From the NCBI GenBank assembly GCA_900549665.1, contig URPH01000038.1:1-11515 (forward strand): a stretch of DNA of 11,515 nt. Direction: 5' to 3'. Below are positions 1 to 6,847 of the stretch, in pieces. The notes under the pieces were generated by a model. It was not told the origin of the DNA, made no database searches, and saw nothing but the letters and a program-made list of their open reading frames with translations. This DNA is from an uncultured Lachnospiraceae bacterium (lineage in GTDB: Bacteria; Bacillota; Clostridia; Lachnospirales; Lachnospiraceae). The translations under genes and the position numbers were made by a program. Positions within the stretch are counted from its first letter, which is position 1; each line of letters starts with the position of its first letter.

Positions 1-19
1 TTTGGCGGGTCCCAAGTTC

Positions 20-53
20 AAAAGTCTTATCGTGCAAGCACGAACGACTTTTT
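20..53 (+). terminator. Hairpin terminator at left edge
   Basis: A stem-loop is formed by AAAAGTC (20-26) with GACTTTT (46-52) and CGTGC (31-35) with GCACG (38-42), around an AA loop and a small 4x3 internal loop. On the plus strand it is followed by two T-runs, so it best fits the terminator of a plus-strand gene lying left of the window. On the minus strand it could also stop the folA transcript, but its T-tract there is short. The sequence between it and folA (54-148) is very AT-rich and shows no gene. Confidence 0.6.
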
Positions 54-148
54 GATCTTTTTCCCCTGATATCATCATATCATATTATCAAACTTTTGCC
101 TGACATTGTCAATAATATTAAAAAACAAACTAAACAAACAAACTAAAA

Positions 149-643
149 CTAAGCCTTTTTTCTTTGATAGGTAACAAAATGATAACATACATCAAAATAG
201 GTCTGCTCATCAGACACATCGGCAATCTCCCAGTCATCCATCTCATCCAGATTTGGGAAATAGGTATCCGCCTCATATGACTCATCAATTTTTGTCACAA
301 TTGCCTTGTCACACAAAGGAAGCAGCTGTCTGTAGATGCTCTCTCCGCCGATCACATAAATTTCCTGATCATTGTATCCTGCCAACTCCTTTTGAAGCTC
401 TTCCAGCGAATGGATGACGGTCGCTCCATTCACCTGATAATCTTTGTTTTGTGTCAGAACGATATTGACACGGTTGCCAAGCGGCTGCCCCTGCGGAAAG
501 CTTTCCAGCGTCTTTCTGCCCATGACAATGACATTGCCTGTGGTGAGGCTACGGAAATTTTTCATATCGGCGGGAATACTGATCAGCAGCTTATTTTTGT
601 TGCCGATCGCCCAATTATTATCTACTGCAACAATTAAATTCAT
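149..643 (-). CDS. folA: Dihydrofolate reductase
   Basis: This enzyme reduces dihydrofolate to tetrahydrofolate with NADPH in the cytoplasm and is the trimethoprim target. The 164-residue length is normal for bacterial chromosomal DHFR. Visible family motifs are the Met20-loop region WAIG (11-14), the catalytic acid D26 in the IPADMKNF segment, the NADPH-binding MGRKT (41-45) and VIGGESIY near residue 97-104. The ATG at 643 follows AAAGGA about ten bases upstream. It lies 92 bp downstream of thyA on the same strand. ThyA is the cell's main source of dihydrofolate, so the pair forms a thymidylate/folate recycling unit. No damage or odd residues are seen. Confidence 0.96.
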   Translation of the reverse strand: MNLIVAVDNNWAIGNKNKLLISIPADMKNFRSLTTGNVIVMGRKTLESFPQGQPLGNRVNIVLTQNKDYQVNGATVIHSLEELQKELAGYNDQEIYVIGGESIYRQLLPLCDKAIVTKIDESYEADTYFPNLDEMDDWEIADVSDEQTYFDVCYHFVTYQRKKA

Positions 644-735
644 TTCTGATATGTCCTTTCTTTTGTCCCGGATAATTTTTCATAAAAATAATCCAATTGC
701 TTTATATACCATCCGCACATTGTCGGACAGCTACA

Positions 736-1578
736 TCATATGGCCACCGGAATATTTTTAATCTGCGGCTCTGTCACATAATCCTCTACAATCAGATCAT
801 CGGTTGTAAAGGCATAAAAATCCGTGATTTCCGGATTGAGGCTTACCTTGGGAGCCGGATGCTCGGGTCTGTCCAAAAGCTCACGGACAAGCTCCACATG
901 ACGGTCATAAATATGTGCATCTGCAATGACATGGATGAGCTCACCCGGTACCATGTGATTGACCTGTGCTACCATCATCAATAAGATGGCATACTGTGCC
1001 ACGTTCCAGTTGTTGGCGGTCAGTACATCCTGACTCCTCTGGTTGAGCACCATATTGAGCACCAGCTTATCGCCCTCTTTTGTCACATTGTAAGTAGCGG
1101 AATAACAGCACGGATCCAGATGTCCGCCGGCCAGATCATGATACTGGTACAGATTGGTCAGGATGCGGCGGCTGTAGGGATTTTCCTTTAACTGACGCAG
1201 GACATAATCCATCTGGTCGATCTTTTCGCCCTTGTATATAAATTCTTCCCCGACCACATAGCCGTAGGCGGTTCCGATCGAACCTGTTTCATCCGCCCAG
1301 CTGTCCCAGATATGTGACTTTAAGTCATGAACGTTGTTGGATTTTTTCTGGTAGATCCATAAGATCTCATCCATTGCGGATTTTAATGCGGTTTTGCGGA
1401 TCGTAATAGCCGGAAATTCCTTTCTCAGATCATACCGGTTGACCACGCCAAACTTTTTGATCGTATATGCCTTTGTACCGTCTTCCCAGTGCGGTCTTAC
1501 CTTTTCTCCTTCTGTACTGGTGCCGTTGTCTAAAATATCACGGCACATTTCTTTAAAAACCTGATCTGCGTAACTCAC
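736..1578 (-). CDS. thyA: Thymidylate synthase, phi3T/ThyA-like type
   Basis: This enzyme converts dUMP to dTMP using methylene-tetrahydrofolate as carbon donor and reductant, giving dihydrofolate. The 280-residue protein has the active-site cysteine in LDPCC (Cys157), the phosphate-binding SRRIL (136-140) and QRSQD (180-184), the dUMP-contacting NNWNVAQY (189-196) and the D-x-H-x-Y motif ADAHIYDRH (219-227). It lacks the classical DRTGTGT-type loop near the N-terminus and has Cys in place of the usual His after the catalytic Cys. It resembles the B. subtilis ThyA/phage phi3T lineage (shared features such as SN-V-DL..HIWD-W) more than E. coli ThyA. The start codon is GTG at 1578, preceded by AAAGGAG seven bases upstream. 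It lies 21 bp downstream of the MBL hydrolase gene and upstream of folA, so co-transcription is likely. Confidence 0.95.
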   Translation of the reverse strand: MSYADQVFKEMCRDILDNGTSTEGEKVRPHWEDGTKAYTIKKFGVVNRYDLRKEFPAITIRKTALKSAMDEILWIYQKKSNNVHDLKSHIWDSWADETGSIGTAYGYVVGEEFIYKGEKIDQMDYVLRQLKENPYSRRILTNLYQYHDLAGGHLDPCCYSATYNVTKEGDKLVLNMVLNQRSQDVLTANNWNVAQYAILLMMVAQVNHMVPGELIHVIADAHIYDRHVELVRELLDRPEHPAPKVSLNPEITDFYAFTTDDLIVEDYVTEPQIKNIPVAI

Positions 1579-1599
1579 AATTTTTCTCCTTTTTCTCGA

Positions 1600-3204
1600 T
1601 TAGCGATCCCACTTATCACAAAGTGAATTGATCTGATCGGCAAATTTGGCAAGATCCTTGTTGGCTCCGCCTTCATTGTGCTGGATAACCACAAGCAGTC
1701 TCTGTCCGGCAGCAACCAGTCTTGCAAAGACGTCGGATACAGCTTTTCCAAGCTTCTTCTTTTCCAGACGGACCGGTGTTGCAATGTATTCAAGCTCATT
1801 GTTGGCAAGGTTGAATCTCGTGCCGGAATAAGGCGCATATGCATTGTAGCCATATTCATGGATCAGACATTCCTTAAAGGATTCACATACGCTGTCCTCA
1901 CCATGTACAATAAAGACACGATCCGGTTTCTTTTCAAAGCCGTTGATCCAGTCGATCAGTCCGTTTTTGTCAGCGTGGCCGGATAAGCCGGTAAGCTGAC
2001 GGATGCTTGCACGGATCTTGATCGGTTCACCAAAAAGCTTTACCTCATCTGTTCCTTCCACGATCGTACGTCCCAATGTACCAACAGCCTGATAGCCGAC
2101 AAATAAAACGGTACACTCCGGTCTCCAGAGGTTGTGCTTTAAGTGATGGCGGATACGTCCTGCCTCACACATACCGGACGCGGATATAATAACCTTTGGC
2201 TCCTCGTCAAAGTTGATAGCCTTTGATTCATCTGAGGTGATCGTCAGATGCAGTCCGGGAAAGCTTAGGATATTGATTCCCTTTTTCACCAGTGCCATCG
2301 CCTCATCATCAAAACAGCTGTATATATTTTTCTGGAAAATTCCGGTTGCCTCCACGGCAAGCGGACTATCCACATAAACAGGGAAATTTTCGTGTCCCTT
2401 CACCAGTTTTTCATTTTTGATCTGTCTTAAAAAGTATAAGAGCTCCTGCGTACGTCCTACGGCAAAGGAAGGAATGACAACATTGCCGCCCTTGTCAAAG
2501 GTTTCCTTTAAAATAGAAGTAAGCTCTGCAATATAATCCGGTCTCTCTGCCGCATGCAGCCTGTCACCGTAGGTCGATTCCATGACAACATAATCTGCCT
2601 CAGCTGTTTTCCTGGGATCCTTGATCAATGGCTGGTTGGTATTGCCGATATCACCGGAAAATACAATTTTCTTTTCTATACCGGCTTCGTTGATCCAGAC
2701 CTCAATACTGGAAGAGCCCAGCAGATGTCCGATATCCGTAAACCGGATCTTAATGCCGTCACACACATTGACAATGCTGTCATAATGACAGGGAACGATC
2801 TGTTTTAATGTACCGTCGGCATCTGCAATCGTATATAATGGCTCGATCAGATCCGAAGTAGCACTTCTTTTTGCCTTGCGGTTTTTCCACTCTGCCTCCT
2901 GCATCTGGATATGTGCACAGTCACGAAGCATGATGCTGCACAGATCAGCAGTCGCATCTGTCATCAGTATCTGTCCGCGAAATCCTCTTGTATATAAAAG
3001 AGGAAGCAGACCGGAATGGTCTACATGGGCATGTGTCAGAAAAATATAATCCACGGCTGCCGGACTGACCGGAAGCTCCGCATTTTCAAACACATTGATG
3101 CCCTGCTCCATACCATAGTCAACGAGTATAGTCTTTCCACACGCCTGTAAACAATGACAACTTCCCGTAACCTCATGATCTGCCCCAATAAATGTCAGTT
3201 TCAT
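1600..3204 (-). CDS. MBL-fold, beta-CASP RNA metallo-hydrolase
   Basis: This is a 534-residue metallo-beta-lactamase-fold nuclease of the beta-CASP group, the family of eukaryotic CPSF73, archaeal aCPSF and bacterial YSH1-like proteins. Metal ligands are visible in order: THAHVDH (H58, H60, D62, H63), H160 in IGHLLGS and D185 in SGDIG. Beta-CASP motifs follow: ISASGMCEAGRIRHHL (340-355), LSGHAD with H410, and IVHGE with H434. The ATG at 3204 has AGGAG about seven bases upstream. By family it should be a cytoplasmic zinc-dependent RNA endo- or exonuclease. The true substrate cannot be read from the sequence, and it is distinct from RNase J/Z. It is the first gene of the apparent MBL-thyA-folA transcription unit. 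Confidence 0.9.
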   Translation of the reverse strand: MKLTFIGADHEVTGSCHCLQACGKTILVDYGMEQGINVFENAELPVSPAAVDYIFLTHAHVDHSGLLPLLYTRGFRGQILMTDATADLCSIMLRDCAHIQMQEAEWKNRKAKRSATSDLIEPLYTIADADGTLKQIVPCHYDSIVNVCDGIKIRFTDIGHLLGSSSIEVWINEAGIEKKIVFSGDIGNTNQPLIKDPRKTAEADYVVMESTYGDRLHAAERPDYIAELTSILKETFDKGGNVVIPSFAVGRTQELLYFLRQIKNEKLVKGHENFPVYVDSPLAVEATGIFQKNIYSCFDDEAMALVKKGINILSFPGLHLTITSDESKAINFDEEPKVIISASGMCEAGRIRHHLKHNLWRPECTVLFVGYQAVGTLGRTIVEGTDEVKLFGEPIKIRASIRQLTGLSGHADKNGLIDWINGFEKKPDRVFIVHGEDSVCESFKECLIHEYGYNAYAPYSGTRFNLANNELEYIATPVRLEKKKLGKAVSDVFARLVAAGQRLLVVIQHNEGGANKDLAKFADQINSLCDKWDR

Positions 3205-3258
3205 CGTATCACTCCTATCCCCAAAATAATATTTATTTGATTACCTTCTATATCTATT

Positions 3259-3264
3259 AGTATA
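3259..3264 (-). promoter_or_regulatory. Candidate -10 box for MBL-thyA-folA
   Basis: On the minus strand TATACT lies about 55 bases before the MBL hydrolase start, in an AT-rich 130-bp gap (3205-3334). A -35 match 17 bases further upstream (TTTTCT) is weak, so the call rests mainly on the -10 box and position. Confidence 0.35.
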
Positions 3265-3334
3265 ATCGTTTTTATATAAATAGAAAAGAAAAATCATTCT
3301 CAATCCACTGCCAAATTATAAATATTTTACCTGT

Positions 3335-4124
3335 TTAAGAGCAGTGGTCATAATAATCCTCCAGTTCACTCCGACAGCTTAAAAATACCTCCGCCAGCGC
3401 CATGATACGCGCTTCAACCGGAATCTCATCTCCCTTTTTCCCATCGGGGTATCCGGTCCCGTCCACTTTTTCATGATGGTAATGTGCCACATTCTGGGCA
3501 ACATCCACAAACTGCTTTTCCTCTACTCCGGTCAGAATGTTGCGTACCATTTCCCCGCCGATCTCGGCATGCTTTTTCATCTCTTCATATTCTTCTTTTG
3601 TAAAACGGCCCTGCTTGCGCAGGATGGCATCATCTACCCCTATTTTATCAAGATCATGCGTGGGCACACTCCGGATGACCAGATCCAGATCTTGTGATGT
3701 TCCGTTTCATCCCGGAATTCCACGACAAAACCGGAAATGGAGCCGATAAAATTGTTTAAGGTATGGATCTCTAAATCATAAAAGCTCTGGTTCTTTTTGA
3801 TGCTGTTGATCCTCGTATGATGGTGCCCATACAGCCTGTCTTTTTCAACGGCCTTCCGACCTCGTTGTCTTTGAGTTCTGTAAAAACATCGGATGCATAA
3901 TCGCTGCAGCCCATATATTCGAGCCTTCGGTTAAACGTAATAAAGCCCACCTTCTACGGCTGTTCACTGATAATGTCCTTATTTTCATCCACCATATAAA
4001 GATTGGAAAGAATCATGATCAGTGCCATCATATTCTGGCTGATGCTACGCTTTACATCGGTAACATACAGCATAAAATACAAAAGCAGTGATACGACCAG
4101 ACAGACAATATATAACTTTATCAT
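3335..4124 (-). pseudogene. Broken membrane-anchored HD-GYP phosphodiesterase gene
   Basis: This is the remains of an HD-GYP protein, a family that normally hydrolyses cyclic di-GMP. Reading on the minus strand from ATG at 4124 (AAAGGGG ribosome site), the first part encodes a hydrophobic segment (IKLYIVCLVVSLLLYFMLYV) and then runs into an in-frame TAG at 3954-3956. The same frame continues (KVGFITFNRRLEYMG) until a frameshift near 3851-3862. Another frame then encodes a linker ending GFVVEFRDETEHHK. Near 3690 the frame changes again and enters the HD domain as PTHDLDKIGVDDAILRK, where the usual HDIGKIG reads HDLDKIG. The GYP motif is intact (YHHEKVDGTGYPDG), but after MALAEVF the sequence jumps directly to the family's C-terminal tail (LSCRSELEDYYD), so about 40-50 residues seem deleted. 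The lesions are too many to be sequencing error. The downstream open stretch 3335-3667 alone would not be a working enzyme. Confidence 0.85.
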
Positions 4125-4157
4125 GTGTCTACCCCTTTATTGTAAAGTCTTTTGGTA

Positions 4158-4166
4158 AGTATACCA
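4158..4166 (-). promoter_or_regulatory. Extended -10 promoter of the HD-GYP pseudogene
   Basis: The minus strand reads TGGTATACT, an extended -10 element, about 34 bases upstream of the former start codon at 4124. A TTGACA (minus strand, 4177-4182) lies only 13 bases upstream of the hexamer, too close for a standard -35. The promoter appears to have outlived the gene it served. Confidence 0.45.
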
Positions 4167-4297
4167 TACCTTTCTATGTCAAACCATACTCCGCCGGCTT
4201 TTCCCTTCAGTACTTTTCCCTCCGGAATTAAATATCATAAAATTATTAGCATAAGACTGTTGGCGCAATATAATCCCTAGAGTATCCGACTATTATC

Positions 4298-4306
4298 TGT
4301 TATAAT
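4298..4306 (+). promoter_or_regulatory. Extended -10 promoter of the GH5-like lipoprotein gene
   Basis: The sequence TGTTATAAT is a perfect TGnTATAAT extended -10 box about 100 bases before the lipoprotein start. There is no convincing -35 hexamer, which is tolerated for extended -10 promoters. It implies an untranslated leader of about 95 bases with no clear structured element. Confidence 0.5.
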
Positions 4307-4407
4307 AATTTATATTTTTTATTCTGGCTGGTAATACCGTCCAAAATAAAAAAGTGTTAAAGGGAAACGCAAATCAAATATTTTTCATTTCAGAAAGGGG
4401 AAATTTC

Positions 4408-6453
4408 ATGAAATCCAACACTCTCAAACAAGCAGGGCTCTTTACAGCCACCTGCCTGCTTATGCTGTCTGTTATGACAGGCTGTATCAGTACAGGCTCA
4501 GATAACGAACCATCCGTTTCAGAGACCATATCATCCGAATCCGGCGAATCAGCCACAGATCAGGAATTATCAGCCAATACCGAAGAATCTGCAGATACCA
4601 CGGATACCGAAGCTTCGGTAGATCCCGAAATACTGCGCATCCAGACTCTTGGACTTGTCAATGCCAAATACATGGAAAATCTGGACGCTCCCGCGACAAC
4701 CAAGGATCTACGCGGCATCATTGAAAAAATCCTTGAAAAACAGGGGGCAGATGCTGAAAAAGTAAATGAATGGAAATCCGTCACCAACGGTTCCAAGGAA
4801 GCGGTCCGCACCTCGGACAGCATGATGGCAGTCTATTATGCAGCCAGTCTGCTTTCCGATGACGGGATTCCCAAATCCATGATAAATGACAATAGTGGAA
4901 GCAACCGCTGGACACCCGCTGACTGGGATATCGGCTGCGATCATTTCGGTATGTGTGAGTTTTTGAGAATGAAAGACGGTTCCTATTCTTTTTATTCCGC
5001 TGAGGAAGGCTGGCATGGCAACGATGCGGTCAAAGAAAACCAATCCTATGGCATTACCTCAGTTATGTATTCTATCGGTCTGGCATCCAGACTGAGTGGA
5101 CAATATGTCTTTCCAAATGATCCGGATACCAACTGTCTGTATATCAACAACACACTGACAAGAAGCGAGCTTGCATTGCAAATGGTACGTTTTTATGACA
5201 GCTTTGAACCGGAAGCTGTTTATGCTTCCATTGATGATATTGCTGCTGTAAATCCGATCGATGATGCTGCCATCAAAGATGCAGCACCGGTTCCCTCGAC
5301 AAAAGAAAAAGGATATTCCTCCAAATGGAAGGGAGCATATTCCCACAAATATTCCGAACCCGGGAAAGACGGTGGGCTGACTATACTCGGAGCTTCTACC
5401 AACTATCAGGAAAGCGAATTTGCTGCCCTCTCAGACCTCGGCTTCAACTACTTAAGTCTGCGTATCGGATGTGCCAGCCTCGCCTATCCCGACTATGGCA
5501 ACGACCGCTCCACAGTCAACCAGAACATCATTGACGACATTGACCGTGCGATTGGTTGGGGACTGAAATACGGTATTCACATTGAAATCAGCTTTGACGG
5601 CTTTATGGATGATGACCTGAAAGGCTACGGCTATCAGTATTCGGACAACATCTACACACCGGACTGCCTTGCAAGCACCCAGCAGTATCAGGCAAAGGAA
5701 GCTCTGATCACAGCATTTGCAAAAAGATATGCCAATGTTCCCAATGATTATTTAAGCTTTGAGCTCTCCTGCGAAAACTCTGCCGAAACCCATTCTTATG
5801 GCATAAGCGGCCTTTCATCCGATGAAATGGCAGACGCTTTTATTTCCATTGCCAATTCCGTATGGGAAGTATCTCCCGACAGATGTGTCCTGATCTCCAC
5901 CTGTGACAGGCCAGACGATGCCAATATGGCTTACTGGGAAAAGATTGCCAAAGCCGGAATCAATCTGGATTATCACTGCTATGAACCAAGAAGCTTTGTC
6001 GCTCCGCGTGAGCATAACCATGTCGATCCTGACCAGATGATCTGGCCCGGCTTTGTTGATGAAAACGGCACGACCTGGACCATGGATGATGTTTACGAGA
6101 CCTATATGAAACCCTATCAGGATCTGGCCGATGAAGCAGGTGTCGACTTTAAAGTCGGTGAAAGCGGCATGTTCTTAGAAGGATACGATTTATTTGAAGA
6201 ATCTCCCAGAGTGGAAAAATACGTTGAAGCGTGGGCTTCTGATTTTACAGACTGCATGAAGAAAAACCACACTTCCTATGTGATCGGAGATCTGATAGAC
6301 GGCGGTAACCTGCCTCTGTTATCCATCCTTCCTCCTGTAGAAGATGATAAATCAACCTATATAAAAGATGCACAATATACGTTGAAAACCTATAAAATGG
6401 ATGATTATACCGCAAGCTACTACATCAATGAGGAGTTAGCCGGGAAAAGATAA
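4408..6453 (+). CDS. Secreted lipoprotein with GH5-like glycoside hydrolase domain
   Basis: This is a predicted surface lipoprotein of 681 residues. I chose ATG 4408 because AGAAAGGGG lies eight bases upstream and it gives a clean lipoprotein signal: MKSNTLKQ, a hydrophobic core, then MTGC with lipidated Cys26. A start at 4354 would put 18 charged and polar residues in front. Residues 30-75 are a Ser/Glu/Thr-rich linker. Residues 75-270 hold short helical segments faintly like S-layer-homology repeats (ATTKDLRGIIEKIL, LTRSELALQMVRFYD). Residues about 320-640 resemble a GH5 cellulase-type TIM barrel: FELSCEN with likely acid/base Glu456, LDYHCYEP with His523, and VGESG with likely nucleophile Glu585. 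The usual Asn-Glu-Pro around the acid is Cys-Glu-Asn here, and the usual late Trp is not evident. Substrate is probably a beta-glucan or related polysaccharide, but this is inference. It is a single-gene unit closed by a strong terminator. Confidence 0.8.
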   Translation: MKSNTLKQAGLFTATCLLMLSVMTGCISTGSDNEPSVSETISSESGESATDQELSANTEESADTTDTEASVDPEILRIQTLGLVNAKYMENLDAPATTKDLRGIIEKILEKQGADAEKVNEWKSVTNGSKEAVRTSDSMMAVYYAASLLSDDGIPKSMINDNSGSNRWTPADWDIGCDHFGMCEFLRMKDGSYSFYSAEEGWHGNDAVKENQSYGITSVMYSIGLASRLSGQYVFPNDPDTNCLYINNTLTRSELALQMVRFYDSFEPEAVYASIDDIAAVNPIDDAAIKDAAPVPSTKEKGYSSKWKGAYSHKYSEPGKDGGLTILGASTNYQESEFAALSDLGFNYLSLRIGCASLAYPDYGNDRSTVNQNIIDDIDRAIGWGLKYGIHIEISFDGFMDDDLKGYGYQYSDNIYTPDCLASTQQYQAKEALITAFAKRYANVPNDYLSFELSCENSAETHSYGISGLSSDEMADAFISIANSVWEVSPDRCVLISTCDRPDDANMAYWEKIAKAGINLDYHCYEPRSFVAPREHNHVDPDQMIWPGFVDENGTTWTMDDVYETYMKPYQDLADEAGVDFKVGESGMFLEGYDLFEESPRVEKYVEAWASDFTDCMKKNHTSYVIGDLIDGGNLPLLSILPPVEDDKSTYIKDAQYTLKTYKMDDYTASYYINEELAGKR

Positions 6454-6457
6454 TGCT

Positions 6458-6491
6458 AAAAAACAGGCTGTCAGAGTACAGCCTGTTTTTT
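6458..6491 (+). terminator. Rho-independent terminator, GH5-like lipoprotein gene
   Basis: A perfect 14-bp stem (AAAAAACAGGCTGT, 6458-6471, with ACAGCCTGTTTTTT, 6478-6491) surrounds a six-base loop, four bases after the stop codon. The A-run on one side and T-run on the other make it potentially bidirectional. Confidence 0.93.
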
Positions 6492-6513
6492 CATTTGCGT
6501 TCTATCAAAGTAG

Positions 6514-6522
6514 TGCTATAAT
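6514..6522 (+). promoter_or_regulatory. Extended -10 promoter ahead of the foldback and MATE gene
   Basis: The sequence TGCTATAAT matches TGnTATAAT. The -35 candidate (TTTGCG, 6494-6499, spacing 17) is poor. Transcription would begin near 6529-6532, exactly where the 259-bp foldback starts, and would run through it into the MATE gene. No other good promoter is visible between the foldback and the MATE start. Confidence 0.45.
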
Positions 6523-6531
6523 ATTTCTGAA

Positions 6532-6790
6532 AATTTCTACCCACTCCGTCCTGTCTGGGGCATGCAACTGTGGTCTGCACTCTTTGGATTCCTGCGCCTA
6601 GCAAGAGTAAATGCCGTCATCCACTCTGCTTCGCTGGCAAGGGCATGGAAAATAAAACGCGCCTTCGGCTTGAACGGGTTATTTTCCATGCCAGTCTTTC
6701 GCTTTTGATGGCATTAACTTTTGCACGGCTCGGAATAAGCGAGTGCAGACCACAATTGCATGCCCCAGCAGGACGGAGTGGGTAGAAATT
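6532..6790. repeat. 259-bp foldback (long inverted repeat) element
   Basis: The whole segment folds end to end. The outer arms 6532-6582 and 6741-6790 are complementary apart from one extra T and one mismatch. Middle arms continue imperfectly (ATTCC..GC.C..GCAA-AG-AATGCC on the left, its complement around 6699-6736). An inner perfect 14-bp stem joins GGCATGGAAAATAA (6642-6655) to TTATTTTCCATGCC (6679-6692), with a small GCC-TTC-GGC hairpin in the apical loop. It lies between the lipoprotein terminator and the MATE start and has no convincing gene; a 71-codon open frame across it is a by-product of the repeat. It may be a non-autonomous mobile element (MITE-like) or a structured RNA. AAATTT and AAATTC flank the CTACCC...GGGTAG core, but these overlap the repeat ends, so a target duplication cannot be separated from the palindrome. 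Confidence 0.85.
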
Positions 6791-6847
6791 CTCCTGACCC
6801 GGATATCAAAATACTAATCCATGATAAACCAATAAGGAAGTACCCCT

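Noticed and set aside
61..120. Palindromes TGATATCATCATATCATATTATCA and TGACATTGTCA downstream of folA
   Set aside because: They are short, without T-runs or promoter context, and expected by chance in such AT-rich sequence.
1575..1859. 94-codon minus-strand frame overlapping the end of the MBL hydrolase gene
   Set aside because: It is a shadow in another frame of a clearly coding gene, with no start signal of its own.
4354..4407. Upstream ATG start for the lipoprotein gene
   Set aside because: It has no ribosome site and would bury the lipoprotein signal peptide behind 18 extra residues.
6570..6785. 71-codon open frame on the plus strand across the foldback
   Set aside because: It lies wholly in the inverted repeat, has no ribosome site and no recognisable protein features.
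6532..6790. Foldback as an invertible promoter or CRISPR array
   Set aside because: There is one pair of arms with a loop of about 23 bases, no repeated spacers, and no intact recombinase beside it.
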